Origin: an uncultured Catenibacterium sp.
GTDB taxonomy: Bacteria > Bacillota_I > Bacilli_A > Erysipelotrichales > Coprobacillaceae
Length of the DNA stretch: 10,451 nucleotides
Direction: 5' to 3'
Assembly: GCA_900764725.1 (NCBI GenBank)
Contig: CAAFPB010000074.1
Location: 1-10,451, forward strand
Positions 1 through 5,626 of the stretch are shown piece after piece. Both the position numbers and the translations under genes were made by a program. The first letter of the stretch is position 1; every line of letters begins with the position of its first letter. The notes under the pieces are model-generated. The model was not told where the DNA came from. It saw only the letters and a program-made list of their open reading frames with translations, and searched no databases.

Positions 1-132
1 CTGCTTGGTAATGAAAGTTCTGATTCAAATAGATTTACACTTGTAACTCCAAAGTCTGAAAATGATGTACGATTACAAGCTACACTTGGCAATCAGAATC
101 CCACGGACTTGCCCGCGGGAGTAGTCAGATAG
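1..132 (+). mobile_element. Right end of an IS200/IS605-family element with the C-terminal tail of a TnpB-like protein (partial)
   Basis: Frame 1 is open from the left edge to TAG at 130-132 and encodes 43 residues ending in ...NPTDLPAGVVR. The last dozen codons run through a GC-rich hairpin followed by GGGAGTAGTCAG. From memory, a CCCACGGACTT...GGGAGTAGTCA hairpin overlapping the 3' end of tnpB is typical of right ends of IS200/IS605 elements that carry TnpB. The body of TnpB (RuvC motifs, zinc finger) lies outside the window, so this call rests on the terminal structure and the variable tail only. Hydrolase-like sequence begins at about 129, so the element boundary should be near 127-128, and the TAG stop would then be partly or wholly supplied by the flank. 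TnpB is an RNA-guided nuclease related to Cas12. Moderately sure. Confidence 0.65.
100..119 (+). repeat. Subterminal hairpin of the IS right end
   Basis: CCC-A-CGG (100-106) pairs with CCG-C-GGG (113-119), leaving one A.C mismatch and a six-base loop. The stem is far more GC-rich than anything nearby. In IS200/IS605 elements such imperfect hairpins near the ends are recognised by the TnpA transposase, and the right-end one is also part of the TnpB guide RNA scaffold. The sequence GTAGTCA that follows is the usual kind of spacer before the cleavage site. Confidence 0.65.
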
Positions 133-392
133 AAAAAATGAAGCCAATATCCGCAGCAGACTGGGTAAGTGAAAATCCAATTCCAACAGTTGTTGCTTAT
201 GGAACTTATGATAAAATGCAGCCATTTCCTGCTTCATTGAGATTAAAAGATGCTTTAGAAAAGAATAATGTGGATTATAAATATTATGAATTACCACATT
301 CAGGACATGGACTTCAGAATGATAATAAGATTTCAAGAAAATGGATGGAATCAATAGAACGATATTTGAATAAGTATATGCCGGTGAATTAG
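129..392 (+). pseudogene. C-terminal fragment of an alpha/beta hydrolase, interrupted by the IS
   Basis: The frame from about 129 to TAG at 390-392 encodes the last third of an alpha/beta hydrolase. Counting from the ATG at 138, it holds the catalytic acid loop (VVAYGTYDKMQPF, Asp25) and the catalytic histidine loop (HSGHGLQND, His57). The HGG oxyanion motif and the GxSxG nucleophile are missing, so this piece cannot be an active enzyme alone. It matches the C-terminus of the intact hydrolase at 489-1415 in order and spacing (ISPACIVNKDSVPSLIGYGLIDHCVP against ISAADWVSENPIPTVVAYGTYDKMQP), so the two were tandem paralogues. The ATG at 138 has no ribosome binding site and is internal to the domain. 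Hydrolase similarity starts exactly where the IS right end stops, so the 5' part is probably on the other side of the element, outside the window. Confidence 0.7.
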
Positions 393-393
393 T

Positions 394-492
394 ATGGAAA
401 AGAAAGATATCTTTATTATGTTAGCTATAATAATGAGTGCCATAATATTAGGTGCAATATGTGGCAAATTATTATTAGACAATATTATATGA
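394..492 (+). CDS. Possible 32-residue single-span membrane peptide
   Basis: This small frame begins one base after the hydrolase-fragment stop (TAGTATG) and ends in TGA overlapping the next start (ATGA at 489-492). The peptide begins MEKKDIFIMLAIIMSAI and continues as a hydrophobic stretch ending GKLLLDNII: two lysines, then about 20 apolar residues, as in a membrane anchor. No clear Shine-Dalgarno sequence precedes it, so translation would depend on coupling to the gene upstream. The tight packing on both sides is the main support. It could also be a decayed N-terminal anchor of another hydrolase copy, or a chance frame. I do not recognise a family. Confidence 0.35.
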   Translation: MEKKDIFIMLAIIMSAIILGAICGKLLLDNII

Positions 493-1415
493 AAAAGAGA
501 ACTAAAGTTCTAATATATGTTACTACATTTATTGTTGTATTTATTATCAGTGCTCTAATAAGAATCAATCTATTAGGAAGTGCACCAGAAAGACTGATAA
601 GAGTAGATTGGAACAAAAATGTAGGTAAGATATATCGTAATCTAGATTACAACAATGAGAATGGAAATCAATATGATTTGTATATACCATCAGGTTTAGA
701 TAAGTCAGTTAAACAGTATTTGATTTTATATATTCATGGAGGTAGTTTCAATTCAGGTTCAAAAGAAGATGGTGAAAGCTGGTGTAAATATTATGCTTCA
801 AAGGGGTATATTACAGCTTCTGTAGATTACACTCTTCAGAATCATGGGAAAGATGCATCAATTAATATAATCAATACAGAAATTGAAAATGCTGTCAAGG
901 CAATCAAACAAAAGACAATGAAAATGGGATATAGTGTTGCAGGGATGGCTCCTTGTGGAGTATCAGCAGGTGGTACACTCGCAATGAATCTTGCCTATAA
1001 TGAGAAGTCTGTCATTCCAGTTAAGTTTGTTTTTCAATTATCTGCACCTACATATTTTCTCCCTTCTGAATGGTCATTACTTATGAAAGTTGATAAATTG
1101 GATTCAGAAAATGAATTCTGTAAAATGATGACAGGAAAAGACTTGAATAATTATGATCAAGAGATTCAAAAGATTTCTCCTGCATGTATAGTAAATAAAG
1201 ATTCTGTTCCATCATTAATTGGATATGGACTTATTGATCATTGTGTACCTTTGAGTCAAAAGTATTATTTGATGGATGCATATGATAGGTACAATGTTAC
1301 GTATGATTATATTGAATTCCCTAAGTCTAATCATGGGATGTATAATGATATGGATAAATTACAGGAGTTTTTAGATAAATCTATTGAGTATGCAAATAAG
1401 TATTTCACAAAGTAA
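489..1415 (+). CDS. Membrane-anchored alpha/beta hydrolase (esterase/lipase-like)
   Basis: A 308-residue serine hydrolase of the alpha/beta fold. It begins MKKRTK followed by about 20 hydrophobic residues (roughly 7-29), a signal anchor or uncleaved signal, so the enzyme domain should face the outside. The catalytic parts are all present: oxyanion motif His83-Gly-Gly (YIHGGSFNSG), nucleophile Ser159 in GVSAG, acid Asp250 in YGLIDHCVPLS, and His282 in KSNHGMYND. This order is that of the hormone-sensitive-lipase/carboxylesterase type, often annotated prolyl oligopeptidase-like or acetyl esterase. The substrate cannot be read from sequence. I prefer the ATG at 489 to the in-frame ATG at 459 because it gives a standard N-terminus and forms an ATGA overlap with the frame upstream. 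Neither start has a good ribosome binding site. Codon choice (more ATA and AGA than in mgtA) hints at a separate origin. A terminator follows. Confidence 0.85.
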   Translation: MKKRTKVLIYVTTFIVVFIISALIRINLLGSAPERLIRVDWNKNVGKIYRNLDYNNENGNQYDLYIPSGLDKSVKQYLILYIHGGSFNSGSKEDGESWCKYYASKGYITASVDYTLQNHGKDASINIINTEIENAVKAIKQKTMKMGYSVAGMAPCGVSAGGTLAMNLAYNEKSVIPVKFVFQLSAPTYFLPSEWSLLMKVDKLDSENEFCKMMTGKDLNNYDQEIQKISPACIVNKDSVPSLIGYGLIDHCVPLSQKYYLMDAYDRYNVTYDYIEFPKSNHGMYNDMDKLQEFLDKSIEYANKYFTK

Positions 1416-1432
1416 TGTAAAGATGTGAACTT

Positions 1433-1448
1433 CTTGCGAAAACGCAAG
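1433..1448 (+). repeat. Small hairpin competing with the following terminator
   Basis: CTTGCG (1433-1438), AAAA loop, CGCAAG (1443-1448) is a perfect 6-bp hairpin with no T run. The same CGCAAG recurs at 1454-1459 as the 5' arm of the terminator, so CTTGCG at 1433 could pair with either copy. Pairing with the second copy would disrupt the terminator. Confidence 0.55.
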
Positions 1449-1494
1449 AAAAACGCAAGGTTTTAATCATGTGATTAGCCTTGCGTTTTTTTTA
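1449..1494 (+). terminator. Intrinsic terminator after the hydrolase, just upstream of mgtC
   Basis: AACGCAAGG (1452-1460) pairs perfectly with CCTTGCGTT (1479-1487). The inner TAATCA/TGATTA pair (1464-1469 with 1472-1477) extends the stem, and a run of eight T follows at 1486-1493. The A-run before the stem pairs with part of the T-run, so the structure could also work on the reverse strand. It ends the hydrolase unit. It lies only about 17 bases before the mgtC ribosome binding site, which leaves little room for an mgtC promoter downstream, so it may act as an attenuator for the mgt operon. Confidence 0.85.
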
Positions 1495-1524
1495 TTCTAT
1501 AAGTGTCGAAGGGAGGTTATGACT

Positions 1525-2202
1525 ATGGTGTATAGCGACTTTATATTAAGATTAGGACTTTCGGTTATTCTCGGATTTCTTATTGGATTAGAACGACAGC
1601 TTACAGGACATCTTGCAGGAATACGCATTAATGTATTGATCTGTATGGGAACATGCTTCTTTACACTCTTTCCGCTTATCTATGGCTCAGATGAAGTATT
1701 CCGAGTAGGAAGTAGTATTATTTCAGGTGTCGGTTTCTTATGCAGTGGTGTTATTTTTAAAAAGAGTGGCATGGTTAAAGGAATGAATATAGCAGCTACT
1801 TTGTGGTGCAGCGCAGCTATTGGTATACTTGCGAGTACCAATCAATACGCTTATGCCATAATTGCGACAGTTATTCTTATTTTATCTAATTTATTACTAC
1901 GTCCTCTTGCAAGAAGACTTGGTCCTATTGCCTCAGGAGATGAATCAGAAAAACAATATTGTATTACTGTTGTATGCTTGGAAGACCTAGAACAAGAGAT
2001 TCGACTCTTACTTATCAATAGTAATCCTTCTAAGACACTGTATCTCAATCATCTAGAAAGTGGTGATGTTATTGGTGATAAGGTAGAAATCATTGCCCAT
2101 TACTGTTCATTAAGACATTCTAAAAACAATATTCTAGAAGGGATTGTAGGACAGATATTAGAAATCCCAGGAGTCATTAGTGCCGGCTGGGAGACATTAT
2201 AG
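1525..2202 (+). CDS. mgtC: MgtC/SapB-family membrane protein
   Basis: A 225-residue member of the MgtC/SapB family, linked to magnesium homeostasis and, in pathogens, to ATP synthase control and survival at low Mg2+. The N-terminal 130 or so residues hold several membrane segments and the family signature GFLIGLERQLTGHLAGIR (about residues 17-34), then GVGFLCSGVIF and the segment GMNIAATLWCSAAIGI. The C-terminal part (about 145-225) is soluble and has the size and place of the ACT-like domain of MgtC. The start at 1525 is chosen because GGGAGG at 1511-1516 sits eight bases upstream. The ATG at 1519 is too close, and the upstream frame runs back into the terminator. First gene of a four-gene unit with mgtA, which supports a role with Mg2+ uptake. 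No M-box riboswitch fits in the 109-base gap upstream. Confidence 0.9.
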   Translation: MVYSDFILRLGLSVILGFLIGLERQLTGHLAGIRINVLICMGTCFFTLFPLIYGSDEVFRVGSSIISGVGFLCSGVIFKKSGMVKGMNIAATLWCSAAIGILASTNQYAYAIIATVILILSNLLLRPLARRLGPIASGDESEKQYCITVVCLEDLEQEIRLLLINSNPSKTLYLNHLESGDVIGDKVEIIAHYCSLRHSKNNILEGIVGQILEIPGVISAGWETL

Positions 2203-2216
2203 GAAAGGAGAATAGT

Positions 2217-2522
2217 ATGAATCAGTACATCTTATTTGGAACATTGTTTACATGTGCAGGATTATTATTTGCCTGTGGGAAAGGACATGCTTATATGCCT
2301 TCATGGAAGACTATGACACGTGAGGAACAAGAAAAAATTGATATCAAACCGTTATGTCGTAATATCGGAGAAGTGATTGCTTTAAATGGCTTGATTTTCT
2401 TATTGAAAGGATTGTGGCCTGATTTCTCAACTAACTATTTTGTTGCGGCAATATTTGCCTGGATGATTGTGGCAGGAATTGATGTCTTCTATATTGAAAG
2501 AAGTCAACATTACAATAAATGA
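2217..2522 (+). CDS. DUF3784-like small membrane protein in the mgt operon
   Basis: A 101-residue protein with an N-terminal hydrophobic segment (about 4-20), a short polar loop with [21 protein letters not shown], and two further hydrophobic stretches (about 51-66 and 72-91). The pattern GKG..Y...W.TM..EE..K.D...LCR is what I recall for DUF3784, a family of unknown function common in Firmicutes. An excellent AGGAAAGGAG (2201-2210) stands six bases before the ATG and overlaps the mgtC stop. The 3' end overlaps the ribosome binding region of mgtA. Its place between mgtC and mgtA suggests a part in Mg2+ transport or MgtA control, but nothing in the residues shows a mechanism. Confidence 0.8.
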   Translation: MNQYILFGTLFTCAGLLFACGKGHAYMPSWKTMTREEQEKIDIKPLCRNIGEVIALNGLIFLLKGLWPDFSTNYFVAAIFAWMIVAGIDVFYIERSQHYNK

Positions 2523-2536
2523 AGGAGGGATACAAG

Positions 2537-5287
2537 ATGAAAAAGGAAAAGCGTATCGCAGTTCATCAGGCAGTATCGCGTGATGAACTCAATCAGCGCA
2601 TTCAATATGCAGCTGTGACACCTATCAAGGAACTCTTAAAAAATCTTCATACAACATTACGTGGTTTAGATGAAGAAGGGGTTTCTATTAGTTCTATGAA
2701 ATATGGTTCTAATAAAGTAACCCATGAAAAGAAAAAATCATTTATTAAAAGACTCACTGAAGCCTTTATCAATCCATTTACGATTGTATTATTTGTGCTT
2801 GCTGTTGTGTCTACTTTGACAGATATTATCTTCCCATATTTTAGCATGTTGGGCAGTTCACCTGATGATTTTAATCCATTGACAGTTATCATTATTCTTA
2901 CAATGGTCCTTATTTCTGGAACGCTTCGTTATGTACAGGAATCACGTAGTGGGAATGCGGCTGAAAAGCTTCTCGCAATGATCACGACAACTTGTACAGT
3001 GACTCGAATGGATCAGGAAAAAGTAGAAATTCCAATGGATGAACTTGTAGTAGGTGATATAGTTCATCTATCTGCAGGAGATATGATTCCTGCTGATATT
3101 CGTATTATTGATGCTAAAGATTTATTTGTCAGTCAGGCAAGCTTGACAGGTGAAAGTGAACCTATTGAAAAGACACGTTTCACCAATGCAAAAAATGAAA
3201 CGGGCACAGATTATACAAATGTTGCCTTCATGGGAAGTAATGTCATCTCAGGAAGTGCCATGGGTGTTGTTGTCTGTACAGGAGATCATACATTATTTGG
3301 ATCTATGGCATCTGCGATTGCAGGTGAAGCAGTAGAAACAAGCTTTACTAAAGGTGTCAATGCAGTGTCATGGGTACTAATTAAATTCATGTTTGTCATG
3401 GTTCCTCTTGTCTTCTTTATTAATGGTATGACAAAAGGAGATTGGTTAGAAGCATTCCTTTTTGGTATTTCTATTGCGGTCGGACTCACTCCAGAAATGC
3501 TGCCAATGATTGTGACTACGTGTCTTGCCAAGGGTGCTGTTTCAATGAGTAAGAAACAGACGATTGTTAAGAACCTTAATTCTATTCAGAACTTTGGGGC
3601 GATTGATATACTATGTACGGATAAGACAGGAACATTGACTCAGGATAAGGTTATTCTAGAATATCATTTAAATGTGAATGGTGAAGATGATACACGTGTT
3701 TTACGTCATGCTTATTTAAACAGCCATTTCCAGACAGGATATAAGAATTTGATGGATTTAGCTATTATTCATAAGACAGAGGAAGAAGAAGCACAAAACA
3801 AAGAACTATTAGATTTATCTGAAAACTATATCAAGGTCGATGAAATTCCTTTTGACTTTAATCGCCGACGTTTAACAACTGTTGTAGAAGATCAGCAGGG
3901 CAAGACACAGATGGTCACAAAAGGGGCTGTAGAAGAAATGTTATCTATTTGTAGCTATGTGGAATGTGATGGAGAAGTACAGCCTTTAACTTCAAAACTA
4001 CGCCATCATATTCTAGAAACAGTTAATGAACTGAATGATAAAGGATTCCGTGTTCTAGCAATTGCTCAGAAGAGTAATCCTTCACCTGTCAATTCATTTG
4101 GTATCAAAGATGAATGCGATATGGTGCTTATGGGTTACCTTGCATTCTTAGATCCACCTAAAGAATCTACTGCCGATGCCATTGAAGCATTAAAAAGTCA
4201 TGGTGTGACAACTAAAATACTCACAGGTGATAATGATAAAGTGACACGTACTATATGTAAGCAGGTAGGACTTGAAGTAAGAAATATGTTACTTGGTAGT
4301 GATATCGAACAGATGTCAGATAAAGAACTTGCAAAAGCTGCAGAAATCACAGATGTCTTTGCAAAACTTACACCAGATCAAAAATCAAGAGTCGTTTCAG
4401 TACTTAGAGACAATGGCCATACAGTCGGTTTTATGGGAGATGGCATCAATGATGCAGCTGCTATGAAGGTCGCTGATATTGGTATTTCTGTAGATACTGC
4501 AGTCGATGTAGCTAAAGAATCTGCAGATATCATTCTATTAGAAAAAGATCTCATGGTCTTAGAAGAAGGTATTATTGAAGGGCGTAAAACATATGCGAAT
4601 ATGATTAAATATATCAAGATGACTGCTTCATCAAACTTTGGAAATATGTTCTCAGTCCTAGCAGCTTCCGCATTACTCCCTTTCTTACCTATGATGAGTG
4701 TTCATCTTATCTTATTAAATCTCATTTATGATCTTTCTTGTACAACTATTCCTTGGGATAATGTCGATGAAGAATTCATTGCAAAACCACGTATCTGGGA
4801 TGCATCAAGTGTAGGAAGCTTTATGATCTGGATTGGCCCTACAAGCTCTATCTTTGACTTTACAACCTATATATTCATGTATTTTGTCTTCTGTCCACTC
4901 TTTGTATCCCATGGTGTACTCTATAATGACTTAGCTGCTCATTATTCTGGTGCTCAGCTTGCATTAATGCAGATGCAGTACATTGGTATGTTCCAAGCAG
5001 GATGGTTTGTAGAATCTATGTGGAGTCAGACACTTGTGATTCATATGATTCGTACACCTAAATTACCATTTATTCAATCTCGTGCGTCATTGCCTGTGAC
5101 TTTACTTACTATGACAGGTATTGCAGTACTCACTATTATTCCTTTTACACCATTAGGTACTGCACTTGGCTTTGTTGCACTACCTATAAGCTATTTTGTA
5201 TATCTTATTCCATGTATTCTCTTATATATGGTACTTGCAACAAGCTTAAAGAAAGCATATGTACATCACTATGTTGAATTATTATAA
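2537..5287 (+). CDS. mgtA: Magnesium-translocating P-type ATPase (P3B)
   Basis: A 916-residue P-type ATPase that imports Mg2+ across the cell membrane at the cost of ATP; the length is close to enterobacterial MgtA/MgtB (about 900). Seen motifs: TGES in the actuator domain (Glu206), the ion-pathway helix TPEMLPM (about 318-324), typical of the P3B group, the phosphorylated Asp362 in DKTGTLT, the nucleotide-binding KGA (Lys462), and [10 protein letters not shown] (634-643) with the hinge aspartates. Near the C-terminus [17 protein letters not shown] matches the MgtA-type conserved segment. Start: the in-frame ATG at 2519 overlaps the previous stop and lacks a ribosome binding site, whereas the ATG at 2537 has AAGGAGGG at 2522-2529, seven bases upstream. 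It is the third gene of the mgt operon and no regulatory leader separates it from its neighbours, so control must come from the operon promoter or from the protein partners. Confidence 0.96.
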   Translation: MKKEKRIAVHQAVSRDELNQRIQYAAVTPIKELLKNLHTTLRGLDEEGVSISSMKYGSNKVTHEKKKSFIKRLTEAFINPFTIVLFVLAVVSTLTDIIFPYFSMLGSSPDDFNPLTVIIILTMVLISGTLRYVQESRSGNAAEKLLAMITTTCTVTRMDQEKVEIPMDELVVGDIVHLSAGDMIPADIRIIDAKDLFVSQASLTGESEPIEKTRFTNAKNETGTDYTNVAFMGSNVISGSAMGVVVCTGDHTLFGSMASAIAGEAVETSFTKGVNAVSWVLIKFMFVMVPLVFFINGMTKGDWLEAFLFGISIAVGLTPEMLPMIVTTCLAKGAVSMSKKQTIVKNLNSIQNFGAIDILCTDKTGTLTQDKVILEYHLNVNGEDDTRVLRHAYLNSHFQTGYKNLMDLAIIHKTEEEEAQNKELLDLSENYIKVDEIPFDFNRRRLTTVVEDQQGKTQMVTKGAVEEMLSICSYVECDGEVQPLTSKLRHHILETVNELNDKGFRVLAIAQKSNPSPVNSFGIKDECDMVLMGYLAFLDPPKESTADAIEALKSHGVTTKILTGDNDKVTRTICKQVGLEVRNMLLGSDIEQMSDKELAKAAEITDVFAKLTPDQKSRVVSVLRDNGHTVGFMGDGINDAAAMKVADIGISVDTAVDVAKESADIILLEKDLMVLEEGIIEGRKTYANMIKYIKMTASSNFGNMFSVLAASALLPFLPMMSVHLILLNLIYDLSCTTIPWDNVDEEFIAKPRIWDASSVGSFMIWIGPTSSIFDFTTYIFMYFVFCPLFVSHGVLYNDLAAHYSGAQLALMQMQYIGMFQAGWFVESMWSQTLVIHMIRTPKLPFIQSRASLPVTLLTMTGIAVLTIIPFTPLGTALGFVALPISYFVYLIPCILLYMVLATSLKKAYVHHYVELL

Positions 5288-5299
5288 GGAGGTTTACTT

Positions 5300-5449
5300 A
5301 TGACTTTAAAAGAATTATGGATCACTTTATTTCATACAACTGATTGGTTAGGGTTGAATATTGGTTTTTGGTTTTCTATGCTTATTGTATTAATTATAGT
5401 ACTTATTATGAATGTCGTATTCTGGAGTATGCCACGTAAAAAGAATTAA
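5300..5449 (+). CDS. 49-residue single-span membrane protein downstream of mgtA
   Basis: A complete small gene: MTLKELWITLFHTTDW, a glycine- and tryptophan-containing turn (LGLNIGFWF), a strongly hydrophobic segment (about 23-42, rich in Leu/Ile/Val/Met) and a basic end (PRKKN), so the C-terminus is probably cytoplasmic. A perfect AAGGAGG at 5286-5292 overlaps the mgtA stop (TAAGGAGG), seven bases before the ATG, which is strong evidence of translation. I know no family name. By position it recalls microproteins that act on transport ATPases: MgtS and MgtR on MgtA/MgtC in enterobacteria, KdpF in the Kdp ATPase. A role in stabilising, degrading or assembling MgtA is inferred from position and shape, not from similarity. 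Codon use is like that of mgtA. Confidence 0.85.
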   Translation: MTLKELWITLFHTTDWLGLNIGFWFSMLIVLIIVLIMNVVFWSMPRKKN

Positions 5450-5455
5450 TATAAT
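5450..5455 (+). promoter_or_regulatory. Probable -10 box of the GH20 gene promoter
   Basis: TATAAT follows directly on the stop codon of the 49-residue gene. Transcription would start near 5461-5463 and give a leader of about 165 bases containing the RAT and the terminator. No convincing -35 is seen at 16-18 bases (the region reads AGTATGCC), and there is no TG extension, so the promoter may be weak or activator-dependent. Its fit with the leader elements downstream is the main support. Confidence 0.5.
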
Positions 5456-5471
5456 TGTGACGAAAAACTTG

Positions 5472-5504
5472 ATGTAAGAGGTTACATAGACTATACTCTT
5501 ACAT
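5472..5504 (+). repeat. Inverted repeat with two alternative pairings ahead of the RAT
   Basis: ATGTAAGAG (5472-5480) pairs perfectly with CTCTTACAT (5496-5504), a 9-bp stem with a 15-base loop. ATGTAA (5472-5477) can instead pair with TTACAT (5482-5487) across a four-base loop. No T run follows, so this is not a terminator. It would form in the nascent RNA five bases before the antiterminator and may stabilise or time its folding. Confidence 0.55.
5473..5486 (+). promoter_or_regulatory. Near-consensus CcpA site (cre)
   Basis: TGTAAGAGGTTACA matches the cre consensus TGWAANCGNTNWCA at every defined position except the central C (here A). Lying about 11-25 bases after the predicted start point, it would let CcpA with HPr-Ser-P block transcription when a preferred sugar is present. 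A cre next to a RAT is known from PTS-controlled catabolic operons such as bglPH in Bacillus. The same bases also take part in RNA hairpins, so the match could be partly structural. Confidence 0.5.
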
Positions 5505-5509
5505 GAGAT

Positions 5510-5536
5510 GGATTGTTACTTTAAGTAGGCAAGACC
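5510..5536 (+). promoter_or_regulatory. Ribonucleic antiterminator (RAT) for a BglG/SacY/LicT-family protein
   Basis: The 27-base element begins GGATTGTTACT and ends AGTAGGCAAGACC, with a TTA triloop between TACT and AGTA. It keeps the bases I recall as conserved in sacB, sacPA, licS and bglP RATs: GGATTGTTACT on the 5' side and AGGCAARACC on the 3' side. The GGCAAGACC form is that of the sac RATs. The upper stem-loop is two bases or so shorter than in the Bacillus examples. The final AAGACC is also the 5' arm of the following terminator, so a protein-stabilised RAT would prevent termination. In this family the protein is switched by PTS phosphorylation according to its sugar. The antiterminator gene is not in the window. 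Confidence 0.85.
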
Positions 5537-5589
5537 AGACACATTAAAGCATGCGCTGCATCATGTCTTTTTGTGTTTGGTCTTTTTTT
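5531..5589 (+). terminator. Intrinsic terminator/attenuator controlled by the RAT
   Basis: AAGACCAGACAC (5531-5542) pairs with GTGTTTGGTCTT (5573-5584) over 12 positions, all Watson-Crick except one G.T, followed by seven T (5583-5589). The loop can fold further (ATGC-GCT-GCAT at 5551-5561). It overlaps the last six bases of the RAT, the hallmark of this type of switch. It is also the first terminator after the mgt operon and probably ends that transcript. Only 37 bases separate it from the start codon of the GH20 gene, so any promoter for that gene must lie upstream of it. Confidence 0.9.
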
Positions 5590-5626
5590 GTTGAAGGACA
5601 ATCAATCAGAAAGGAAAGTGAAAATC

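Larger units (their letters stand above)
1..144 (+). ncRNA. Putative TnpB omegaRNA (reRNA) 3' part with guide, partial
   Basis: In TnpB elements the guide RNA scaffold overlaps the 3' end of tnpB and stops at the right end. The next 16 or so bases, taken from the flanking DNA, act as the guide. If the element boundary is near 128, the guide here would begin ATAGAAAAAATGAAGCC, which is hydrolase gene sequence. This is inferred from position and family knowledge. The 5' end of the RNA lies outside the window and no promoter can be assessed. Confidence 0.3.

Noticed and set aside
73..354. 93-codon frame on the - strand across the IS end and hydrolase fragment
   Set aside because: It is antisense to a recognisable hydrolase domain, shows no family features and spans the IS boundary.
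459..488. Upstream in-frame ATG for the hydrolase (adds MWQIIIRQYY)
   Set aside because: No ribosome binding site. The ATG at 489 gives a typical MKKRTK signal-anchor start and an ATGA overlap.
1475..1503. mgtC promoter with TTAGCC and TATAAG (17-base spacing)
   Set aside because: The -35 matches only three of six bases, and the start point would fall at the ribosome binding site itself. Too weak to list as a feature.
1471..1524. Longer mgtC reading frame starting at GTG 1471
   Set aside because: It begins inside the terminator loop. GGGAGG at 1511-1516 points to the ATG at 1525.
1416..1524. M-box Mg2+ riboswitch before mgtC/mgtA
   Set aside because: The gap is only 109 bases and is mostly filled by the hairpins. 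No M-box core is recognised.
1851..2048. - strand frame inside mgtC
   Set aside because: Shadow of a well-supported gene; no ribosome binding site or family likeness.
2519..2536. mgtA start at 2519
   Set aside because: It overlaps the previous stop and places AAGGAGGG inside the coding region. The ATG at 2537 is correctly spaced from that site.
5472..5504. Inverted repeat read as the terminator of the mgt operon
   Set aside because: No T run follows the stem; the next T-rich stem is at 5531-5589.
5618..5620. GTG at 5618 as start of the GH20 gene
   Set aside because: Only two bases separate it from the AAAGGA site; GTG 5627 is better spaced and leaves the signal peptide intact.
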